DNA from: Exophiala sp. HKRS030
Taxonomy: Eukaryota; Ascomycota; Eurotiomycetes; Chaetothyriales; Herpotrichiellaceae
DNA: 64,000 nucleotides
Reading direction: 5' to 3'
Assembly: GCA_023897205.1 (NCBI GenBank)
Contig: JAHWDD010000003.1
Span: 3,227,665-3,291,664, forward strand
The notes beneath the pieces are model-generated. The model was not told the DNA's origin and made no database searches. It saw only the letters and a program-made list of their open reading frames with translations. How positions within the stretch are numbered: position 1 is the stretch's first letter; the number at the start of each line of letters is the position of its first letter. The translations under genes and the position numbers were made by a program. Positions 26,441 to 36,339 of this stretch are shown here, piece after piece.

Positions 26441-27010
26441 TTAACGAGGTCTATTATTACTATACTATTATAAATAAACTTAGGATTAGTAAAAGCTATA
26501 GAGAAGGAAGGCTCGATAGCGTTAAGAATACCGAGCGCTTATATTTTATACTATAGTATATAGTCGGAGCGGCTATTTAACTCGGTAATACTATCCGCTA
26601 AGGAAGAGTCTTCTTTCTCCGTAGACGCTAGAGCTAGTTACGCCTCCGCGAGGGCGCGACGGAGCCGTTAAACCTCTTTCTATTTTCGCCTAGACTTTTC
26701 CTAGAACTCTTTTTTCTAGTCGGCTACTTTTCGGAATTCTTCTAATAAGAAAGTTTCGTTATAAGACCGCTAATACCGTAGATATTTAGTATATTTTATA
26801 GATTACTCCCTATTATAATAATATACTACCCTATAATTTATATATTTAATATAAGCTACTATAGCTATATTTTTAGGGCGAGAAATCGAGGTTATAAGCT
26901 CGTCGCGACGTTTCTTTTAAGATTTAAGGGATTTAGAAGACTTTCAATACCTAGCGATAGCGGCGAATATAGTTAGCTATAGGTAGAAAGAAGAGAAAAA
27001 CGAGAAGAAT
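26395..27010 (-). pseudogene. Decayed antisense coiled-coil gene in copy 1
   Basis: On the minus strand, downstream of and convergent with the polyprotein, a frame with only TAG/TAA stops at former CAG/CAA codons ends in ..TYR-GLY-stop (26395-26397). It contains FLLEEFRKVAD, KSRRK and Ala/Leu/Glu-rich heptads. The same frame and phrase occur in copy 2 with amino-acid replacements (VSD for VAD, KRK for KQK). Its stop lies inside the 3' end of the polyprotein frame, so the two genes overlap tail-to-tail. Start not determinable. Family not recognised. Confidence 0.6.
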
Positions 27011-27073
27011 AACTTACGGGGGAAGAGTAACTTTAAGTACGTCGAGGACGATATCTAGTTAGGGAGGGGCGAG

Positions 27074-27381
27074 TATTATAGGTCGACTAGATAGTAACCT
27101 ATACGAGGGGATCTTATTTTACTAATTAACCGCACTAGCTAGAGGAGGAAGGTAGCCCGACGACTTAATATAGATACTAGGGTACCGGATAAGGCTAGGG
27201 TATATAATAAGGCTTTAGCGATATAGCGATATACTAATATACTAGTATATTAATATATTAATATATTAAGCTAAGACGTATAATATTTACTACTATATAG
27301 TAGAGGTTATCCCTTAACGAGAAATAACCTATAGTTAACTTAATTTATTATCCTACCCCTATATTTTAGGATCTAGGATAG
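27074..27381 (+). repeat. 3' LTR of chromovirus copy 1, truncated
   Basis: Begins TATTATAGGTCGAC like the 5' LTR. It stops at ..ATCTAGGATAG, where the end of copy 2's LTR begins abruptly. The last ~120 bp are missing and do not reappear beyond copy 2. Confidence 0.85.
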
Positions 27382-27811
27382 TATTACGATTCGCTCCCGT
27401 AAGGTTATAAGTCGCTAAGGTTCTCCTTAGAAGAGGGTAGTATTATAGAGTAGTCTTAAGAAGTATATAGTATAAACGAGGTACTAATAGCAAACTATCC
27501 TAGATCCTAAAATATAGGGGTAGGATAATAAACTAAGTTAACTACGAATTATCCTTCTATGAGGGATAACTCTTACTATATAGTAGTAATATATTACTCC
27601 CTACGTAATCTCGGGTCGATATATTATTATACTAATATATCCTATATTAATATATTAATATATTAACCTAGCCCCGTTACGTAGCCTAGCCTCGTCTAGC
27701 GCCCTAGTATCTATACTAAGTTATTAGGCTACCTTCTTCCTTCGGCTAGTATAATTAATTAGTTAAATAAGATCCTTTCGTATCGGTTACCTTTATAACC
27801 GACCCGTAATA
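27382..27811 (-). repeat. 3' LTR of chromovirus copy 2
   Basis: Ends TATTACG..CGTAATA on the plus strand. Fully RIP-mutated across its length. Confidence 0.85.
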
Positions 27812-27889
27812 CTCGCCCCTCCCTAACTAGACGTTATTCTTAATATACTTTAAGGTTATACTCTCCGTAGGTCGACCCTCTATCTTCTT

Positions 27890-28469
27890 CTTCTTCTTTT
27901 GCCTATAGCTAACTATATCTACTACCGTCGCTAGGTATCGAAAATCGTCTAAGTTCCTTAAGTCCTAAAAGGAGCGTCGCGATAAGCTTATAACCTTAAT
28001 CTCTCGTCCTAAAAATACCGCTATAGTAGCTTATACCGAATATATAAATTATAGAGTAGTATATTATTATAATAGGGAATAATCTATAAAATATACTAAA
28101 TATATACGATATTAGTAGTCCTATAATAGAACCTTCTTACTAGAAGAGTTCCGGAAAGTTAGCGACTAGAAGAAAGAATTATAGGAGAAGTCCCGACGGA
28201 AACGAAAAGAGATCGCTCGTCTTTATCGTTTACTAGCTAATTTAGAAGAGGAGAACGTCTAGGTATAAGAGTCTCTAGCTAAACTAGAGCGTTAATCTAA
28301 GAGTATACTCCGTCGCGAGATATAGGCGTTAGGTATTTTTAGCTCTTCCGGACCTTCCTCTTTCGTAGCTCTTACCGAGCTCGATTTCGTTTTTAATAAT
28401 ATAGTAGTAATAGACCTCGTCGACTAGGATAAGATTTTAAACGATATTCCCGAATTATCTTACGGGTAA
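27890..28469 (+). pseudogene. Decayed antisense coiled-coil gene in copy 2
   Basis: A long plus frame has only TAG/TAA stops, each fitting a former CAG/CAA, until a terminal TAA at 28467-28469. It reads basic N-terminal blocks (SSKFLKS, ERRDKLITLISRPKNTAIVA), then an Arg/Tyr-rich block and FLLEEFRKVSD. Next comes a predicted coiled coil (KKEL, KSRRKRKEIARLYRLLANLEEEN, ESLAKLER), and it ends ILNDIPELSYG. Matches the copy 1 frame at protein level. An accessory gene of the element, function unknown; the start is approximate. Confidence 0.65.
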
Positions 28470-31400
28470 GGTACTCCTCTAGTTCTTATATATTTTCCGA
28501 GTAATTATATCCTAACTATTTAATTAGATAATATTTTTTACTATTAATAGGTTAGTAGTCTAAAACCTTCTTAACCTTATATCTTAGCTCTTATATCTTC
28601 TCGTTAATCTCTATTAGGCCTAGTCTAGCGTTTTTAGGTACTTTTTCTAGTAACGACTTATAGAAAATACTATAAATTCTTATTATTTTTAGTAGTTCTA
28701 GTTTAAATATTACTAGTCCTTTCTTTTTCTTAATCTTATATAGTCCTAACTTAGTATAATTAAGTTTATCGCTAGGTCTCTTTATTTTTATATTTTTTCT
28801 AAGTAGGTATACTACCTCTCTCTCTTTAAAGTCTAGTTCCTTAAACCTTCTTTTATTTACTACTTTTATTATTTTTTCTAATATTTCTTTAATCCTTTCT
28901 AATAACTTCTTATATAATTCTTTAATCTTATTAATTATTATTTTTACTTTTTCCGCTATAGGTTTTAATTCTCTTTCTTCTCTACTAATATTCGAGTAGA
29001 TACTATAGTTAGCGTAAAATAGTAATATTCCTATAATAGCTATACTATTATTAAATATAAACTAGGCTACTAGTAATAGCTATACCTAGTTATCCTATTC
29101 TTAATTAATATATACCCTAAGGTATTATTCTAATATCTAATTCGTTCTCTCTATCTATCCGTCTAACTATAAATAGTATACTATTAATAACTTCTAATAT
29201 ATACCTATTAGGTCCATTAATAATTACTAAAACTATAATATAAATAACTTATTTCGGTCTAAGCGTATTTCCCTTAATATTCTATAATTTAATATTATAT
29301 TCTTATATAGCGTATATACTAGATCTTCTATTATTAATACTTCCTTATAGGGTATAAAGTAGGCGTATTTTATAAAAATATTATTAATAACTAGAATACT
29401 ATTATAAGCTACTTTTATTATAGGTTCCTTAAATTTTAGTAACTTAACGATAAAGTCTAAGGCTATTATATTCTACGCTTCTTTCGGTATCGTAGGTATC
29501 TATAATAGTCTATATAGCTTATACCTTATATATTTCGTTTTATAGTATATATTATAGTTCTTAATATACTCTATTATATCTTTTCTAAGTCCTTTCTAGG
29601 TAAAATCTCTTATAACTAGCTTAATAGTCTTTTCTATTCCTAGGTATCTAGCCGTTTTATTATTATACCTTATCCTAATAACTTCTCGCTTCTATTCTTA
29701 GGTTAGTTCGATATCTATTATTATAAGTTATTATACTTATAGTTTAATATAGGATAAGGATTCGTTATCGTTAACCCTTAGTATTACTACTAGTTCTAGT
29801 TATATATCTTTTATATAATCTATCCTTCGACTTAGTATATCTACGACTATATTTTCTTTTTCTCGTATATAGTATATCTTAAAGTTATATAGCGCTAGTA
29901 TTTCGGCCTACTATACCTATCTCCTATTAAGTTATTTTATTATTATCTAGTAGAGAAGGTTCTTATAGTTCGTATATACCTATACTTAGTATTTTATACC
30001 CTTAAGGTATACTCTCTACTCTCGGAGCGCCTTAACTACTATAAGTAGTTTCTTATCGTAGATATCGTAGTTTAATTCCGGCGGAGTTATCTTTCTAAAA
30101 TAGTATACTATCGTCCGAATTCTCCTATTAGGGTATTTCTACGTAAGGCGAGCCCTAATAGCGCCGTCTAATATATCTATTTCTACTTCTACGAGTAGTT
30201 CCGAATTATATATTACGAGTACTAGCGTAGTTATTATAGCTAATTTAAGTCTTCCGAACGCCTCTCTATATTTATCTATAAATCTTATTTAGTCTCCCTT
30301 ATAGTTCTCTTTTTTCGTAAGGTCGATAAGTAGTACCGCTATTTTAGAGAAGTCTTTAATGAATTTACGAATATAGTTCGCGAGTCCTATAAAGGCTTAT
30401 ATTTCTATAATAGTCTTTAGCTCTAGCTACTCTTATATTAGCTTTATTTTATCGGAATTTACCTTAACTCTATTACTAGAAATAATATATCCTAGGAACT
30501 TAATTTATTATTAATAAAACTTATATTTACTAAGCTTTAGAGGAAGTTCCTTTTCCTTTAGCTTTACTAATATCTTATATATATACTAAACGTACTCTTT
30601 ATATATCTTTAAGAATATTAGTATATTATTAAAATATACTATTATAAAGTCGTCTAGATATTCTTAAATTATATTATTAATAAGCTCCTAAAAAGTTACT
30701 AGAGTATTAGTTAATCTAAACGATATAACTAAATACTCGAATAGTCCGAATTATATCTTAAAGGCCGTATACTTCTTATAGCCTAGCTTTATTTATACTC
30801 GATAGTAGGCGTCCTATATATTAAGTACTATAAAGTACCTTATACCTAATAATTTATTCTATAGTTCGTTAATATATAGTAGAAGATATTAATTCTTAAT
30901 TATTCTAGAGTTTAATAGTCTAAAGTTAATATATACTCGAAGCTCTCTACTCTTCTTTTTCGTAAATACTACTCCGTAAGCCGTACTAGATTTTAATAGT
31001 CTAATAAAATTCTTTTTTAGATACTTCTATATATAATCCTATAGATAGTCCTCCTCTATCTTTAAGAACCTAAATAAGTAGCTCGAGTAATTCGGCTCTA
31101 GTCCTAGTATAAGTATAATCTCGTAATTCTATAGTTTATATTCTAGTAACGCCGCTTTACTCTCTTTCTCCGTAAAGAGATTAGTAAAGTCTTTATATTC
31201 TAGTAGAATCGTCTATTCTATATAGGTAATAGTAGTACGCTAAGAGCGGACCTAGACTCTATATATCTACTTTATCTCTCTACTTCCTTTTCTATAACTA
31301 TATTTTAAAAAGGTAATACTATATTACTTCTAATCGATTATTAGGTTATACTCTCTTAACTACTTTATTCCTAGAATAAGATTAAACTTAATTAGTAAAA

Positions 31401-33960
31401 TATCTAGTATAATCTTTTTCTAATATCCTCCTATTTCTATAGGTATTTATTATATCTCTTTTCGTATCTATCTATTATTATATTTTATCGGTTTTTCGTT
31501 AGCTATATTAAGTTAGTATAGATCTTCCTTATCTCGTTAGTATTCTTTAAATTATTTCGCTATATATAGCGATATATAGTTCTAATTAGCTTCTAAGTCT
31601 ATTATAGCGTTAGCCTTCTTACCGCCGATATTAGTCTTAAAGACTAGTAATCTTAGTTATATCGTATCTATTACTAATAGGCTATTTCGTACTTTTTTCT
31701 TTTGTCGAGTAGGCCTTTACCTAATAAGGGCTACTCCTAGTCGTTTTTTAGTATATCTCTCGTTATTAGACTAGTTTTCCCGAAAACTATAAAGGCGATT
31801 AAATCCGATATTTTAATAGGGAAACTATTTAGAGGTCCTTTATATAAGTAAATATAGTCCGTATAGTCGTAATTATTATTCTTATAGAAAAGTATTCTAA
31901 CTAGTATTTTAACTATCTTTCGTATCGTTCTAGGGTTAAATATAAGATATAAGTACTATATTCCTAGGTAGTCGCTTCTCGTATAAAGTTCGTAATTCTA
32001 ATAGTAGGTTTATATAGAGATTATAGTTTATAATACCTTATTAACGACGAACTTAATCTCTTCTTCTAGATCTTCCTTATCTTTAATTATCTTTACCTAT
32101 TTACTATAGGGTATTAGTTCTCGTTATTCTATTAGTATAAGATCTTAGACTTTATCCTATCCCTTATCGTTATTAAATTTAAGCGCTCTAATAAACTCCT
32201 TTCTCGTTAATAGTTCGTTACTAATAGGCTCTAGGTAGTATATCCTTTATTTAATTATATTATATATATACTTTAGGCCCCTTTCTTTATAGGTACCTCT
32301 TATATATTTATTAAGTCTAATTATTCTATAGATATAGTTTAGCTATAAACCGATAGTTAGGTTAAAGTATATCTCCTTAGTATTTATATTCTCTTAATAG
32401 AAGTAAGTCTAAATATATAACGCGTTATTAGTCTCTTTATATATTCGGTAGCGTACCTTAATTCCTTCTTCGTCTATAAAGTCTCTCTTTATAATAGGTA
32501 TCTCTATATAGCTTCTATCTATTAGATATATATATAGGAATTCCTCCGAATAGTTATAGTATCTCTAGAAGGTTATCTCTCTTTCCTTCTTCTAGTACTA
32601 TCCTTATCTTAGGTTATATTCGTAATACGTCCGTAAGTAGAAGTATAGAATTTAATAGTAGGTCTATTTCTAGAAGCGTATTATCGCTCTTATATATATA
32701 TTTCTCGCTTCTAAGATTTTATACCTCTTTTTTAAGAATAGTACCTCGGTATAGTCCTCGCCTTCTATATCGTATATATATAGTAGTAGATCCTTATACT
32801 CCTAGTATCTCGCTAGGGTAACTATTCTCGCTCTACTTTATTCTTCTCCGTAGGGGTTAAAGAGCGTATAGTTACCTTTATACTCCTCTTACTCTAGTTT
32901 CCGTCCTAGAACCTTAACCTAATATTTTATTTATATTATTATTATATTACCTATATAGTATACGATATAGTATTTATCTATATATAGTATCTCCTTTACT
33001 TCTATAACTAGGATATCGTTAAGTATATATTCCGTACTAGACTCCGAGTCTAAATCTAGAGCCTATATCTTTTTTAGGCCCCGTTTCTTATTTCGCCGCT
33101 TCCTTAATTATTATAGGAACTATCTTAAGCTATTCTTTTTACTATAGTATATATAATAGTTATCGTTATAGTATACGGTTTATAAAAGTAGTCTATAAGT
33201 ATATTCTTCTTTTATTATTCCCTATAGTACGAGGTTATAAGTATTCTCCTAGTTACTCTAAGTCCTTTCTAACCCCTTCTATACTTTCTCCCCTTAGCTA
33301 GCTTTCCTATCGTCCTAAGGGCTAGAGAGTTCTTTCTTTATTAAAGTATCGACCTTTTTCCCTTCGATACCCGCTATTTATTCTATTATATATAGTCCTT
33401 AAGCCTCTACGCTATATTCTCGAGCTTAGTATCCGGAATTTCTATATTTATAGTATAGGTCTTTCTTCTTCCTTCGTTTCTTCTTATAATTAGATAGTTC
33501 CTTAATATTAAAGTTACGCTATTTACCCTTAAAGGGTTTACTATATTCTATATTATTAAGGTCTATAGGATTACTATAGGCTTACTAGTAGTTAGATTTC
33601 TTAAAGAATCTACCTATCGTCTTTCCTTAGTATCCTTTACTTTCTAATTATCTCTCGTATAACTAGTTATTAATTTTAATAGATTTATTAACTAATTCTT
33701 TATATATTATCGGTCTATTAGGTCCTAGTTTCCGCTTAATTAATTCTTTTAACCCTATATAGTAGGCTATTATATAAGTATTATTATTCTAGTTAAGCTT
33801 ATTTTATAATCTTTTAAATAGCGTATAGTATTAAGCTACGGATTAGGTTTATTTAATTTAGTAAATCCGCTAGGCTACTAACTATTCCTTCCCTAGAGTA
33901 CTAAAAATTTATTTAATTCTATCTATAAATATTAAGAAGTTATTAAAGATTTCTCGTATC
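28440..33960 (-). pseudogene. Gag-pol remnant of chromovirus copy 2
   Basis: Same domain order as copy 1, read from 33960 leftward, with the chromodomain remnant near 28480-28600. RT lies around 30625-30655, where the catalytic Asp-Asp now reads Asn-Asn (YFNN), a direct consequence of G-to-A change. Stops are present throughout. More degraded at RT than copy 1. Confidence 0.85.
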
Positions 33961-34329
33961 TTTAAATTACGCTTCTCCTTCGCGTACGTAAGATAATCTA
34001 TTATAATAGGTTTAAACTAATAAAAGGCCGAACTTCTTATATTAATTCCCGCGAGTAGGACTTTATCTATATATATTTAGTAACGAGTCGAATCTAACCT
34101 AAATATAGTAATTAGTTATACTATAAATATACCTAGCTTTACTCTATTCCTATAGTAGGGTTCGATCTTAGGTATATCCTTACTACGATCTATTACCTAA
34201 CGAATTATAGGTTACCCTATAATAGCGGTTAGCGCGTAGGATTAAATCGATCTAGTAGGTAATAGTAATTATACTAGTTACTTAGAGAAAGATATTATAT
34301 TAATACTCCGTTAAGGAAGGTAGTTAAAG

Positions 34330-34759
34330 TATTACGATTCGCTCCCGTAAGGTTATAAGTCGCTAAGGTTCTCCTTAGAAGAGGGTAGTATTATAGAGTA
34401 GTCTTAAGAAGTATATAATATAAACGAGGTACTAATAGCGAACTATCCTAGATCCTAAAATATAGGGGTAGGATAATAAACTAAGTTAACTACGGATTAT
34501 CCTTCTACGAGGGATAACCCTTACTATATAGTAGTAATATATTACTTCCTACGTAATCTCGGGTCGATATATTATTATGCTAATATATCTTATATTAATA
34601 TATTAATATATTAACCTAGCCCCGTTACGTAGCCTAGCCTCGTCTAGCGCCCTAGCATCTATGCTAAGTTATCGGGCTACCTTCTTCCTTCGGCTGGTGT
34701 GGTTAATTAGTTAAATGAGATCCTTCCGTGTCGGTCACCTTTATAACCGACCCGTAACA
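34330..34759 (-). repeat. 5' LTR of chromovirus copy 2
   Basis: Same 430 bp as 27382-27811. The outermost ~120 bp (about 34640-34759) keep unmutated CA/TG (for example GGTGTGGTT, GTGTCGGTCACC, CGTAACA), while the inner part is saturated with TA. Confidence 0.85.
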
Positions 34760-35939
34760 CGACTCTTATCGACGTATATCTGATTTATACGAATATTATC
34801 TACTATTAGTATATATTATATTTACTCCTATCGATAGTCTACGAGGTCTACCGACCCGCCTATAATCACTATTATTTATCGTTATTTATCGTTATCTATC
34901 GCTAAAGTCCGTATTTTAGTTATCGCCTTAGTATTCGCGGCTACGAACTCCTTATTAATATTTTCTATCGATTATTAGCGATATCTACCTAATAGAATCG
35001 GCTACTTACGATAGTTAATAGAATACTTTATACCTCGCTACTAGAAGAGGTAACTACTATAAGCTATATTAATTAGTTACGAACTACTATAATAATTTAC
35101 TACCTACTATTATTAGCCTCGGAACTAATCGAAATATACTTAACGAATAGACTAGAATTTTAACTATATTAGCGGTAGGCTATCGATTATTAGCGATAAC
35201 TATTAAGGTCTAACTACTACTTACGAGGGATATTAGTTTTACCGAATTTATTTACTAAGTACCCTTTAATATAGGATAGACGAGCTATTACGATAGTTAG
35301 TAATAGTTAATAGGTAAAATTAGACGATACTTACTATTTAAGGTTTTATCGGATTAGCTCGGTTTAACTCGCTAGATTACCTCGACGCCGGACTTACTAT
35401 TATTAGTCGTAAGGATTCGCTTAGTTCGTCGACTATCGTAATAGATCGAGATTAGATAGAGAATATTATAAATACTCGTAGAGGTAGGAGGATTATCGGT
35501 ATTAGTCGATTTCTTAGGAGGATTATCGGTAACGGTCGTATCGGCTAGGGGATTATCGTTATTAATCGAGGAGGATATAGTAGAGGATTTACGAGATCTT
35601 ATAACCTTTAACGATAGTTATCTATCTTTTATAAGGAGAAGAATCTTTTAGTCTTTTAATAATCTATTTATAGATTCTAACGATAGTTAGTAATCGTAAG
35701 CTAGAAAAGTAGAAGCTAAAACCGTTAAGCTACGAGGGCTCGATACTTATAGATTAATAGAGTAATTTTCGGGGCAAAAAGTATTAAAGGGTTAATTTTC
35801 TATGTTTTAAACTAAGGTTCTTTGAGAAGGTTATAGTATTATTTAGGTCTATCGCGAACCGTCGTATTCCGCTAGTTTCTATCGGTAACTATCGGTATAA
35901 AAAACGGCTAGAGGACGTTTTATTTTAAGTAGAGAAGGA
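34760..35939 (+). other. 3' remnant of outer element
   Basis: RIP-mutated, with several internally repeated words such as GATTATTAGCGATA and GGAGGATTATCGGTA. No domain recognised on either strand. RIP becomes incomplete in the last ~150 bp before the right LTR. Confidence 0.5.
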
Positions 35940-36062
35940 TGTGGTATTAGCGCTAGACTAATATCTTGGCACGAACGGTAGCGATGGATTACAGATAAAA
36001 GCGGCCTCACTCCCTGATAGACTTAGTAGCTAGTCAATCCAATTTTTGCCGCTACAACCACA
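35940..36062 (+). repeat. Right LTR of outer element, 123 bp
   Basis: Direct repeat of the left LTR. Begins TGTGGT and ends ACCACA, and is preceded by a purine tract at about 35931-35939. Ends 277 bp before the GPI2 start codon. Confidence 0.9.
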
Positions 36063-36339
36063 GGTGCTCCACGGGTGTTCATAGCAATGCTTAGTGGAAG
36101 TGTTGCTCAAGCGTGTTGATTTAGCAAGCCTTGTTGTGATAGACGATCTAAGACGGAAACTCCGCCGAAACATCTCCAAATCATGTGACTTTGGATTTCC
36201 TCGCATCCGAACCGATCAAAGTAATGATCCGGAGAGACCAGTACAAGATCAACCAGCAGCCACTAGATGTTGGTTCCCATCGATCAGACCAGAAACATAC
36301 GACTAGAGATGATCTTGAGGTAACGACACGAGGCGCATC

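Larger units (their letters stand above)
20107..27381 (+). mobile_element. Chromovirus copy 1 (Ty3/gypsy with chromodomain), RIP-destroyed
   Basis: The 5' LTR is 20107-20534. Its ends TATTACAGG..CGTAATA correspond to TGTTACG..CGTAACA before RIP. The truncated 3' LTR is 27074-27381, about 308 of 430 bp, preceded by the purine tract AGGGAGGGGCGAG. Coding order on the plus strand is gag with zinc knuckle, protease, RT, RNase H, integrase and C-terminal chromodomain, as in fungal chromoviruses. CA and TG are nearly absent, while CpG is still common, which points to RIP rather than methyl-CpG decay. Confidence 0.9.
27382..34759 (-). mobile_element. Chromovirus copy 2, inverted, RIP-destroyed
   Basis: LTRs are 34330-34759 (5') and 27382-27811 (3'), both 430 bp. 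The purine tract reads CTCGCCCCTCCCT on the plus strand just inside the 3' LTR. The body is an inverted, diverged copy of copy 1, joined to it 3' end to 3' end. No target-site duplication is visible (GATAG before, CGACT after), so the pair did not arise by simple insertion of copy 2 into copy 1. Confidence 0.88.
18880..36062 (+). mobile_element. Outer LTR retrotransposon carrying a nested, RIP-mutated block
   Basis: Direct repeats 18880-19002 and 35940-36062 bound the block. Each LTR begins TGTGGT and the right one ends ACCACA, the inverted TG..CA ends typical of LTRs. GGTG lies immediately outside both ends (18876-18879, 36063-36066), a candidate 4 bp target duplication. A purine tract (AGAGAAGGA) abuts the right LTR. 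A tRNA-primer-like TAGTAGCAACGAC starts two bases after the left LTR and would be TGG-initial before RIP. Only about 1.1 kb (19003-20106) and 1.2 kb (34760-35939) of the outer element remain. The rest is two inserted chromoviruses, and the pol region was not found, so it was deleted or never present. Orientation plus. Confidence 0.8.

Noticed and set aside
18880..36062. Regional centromere
   Set aside because: RIP-mutated retroelement blocks do form centromeres in some fungi, but a 17 kb single nest flanked closely by genes gives no specific support.
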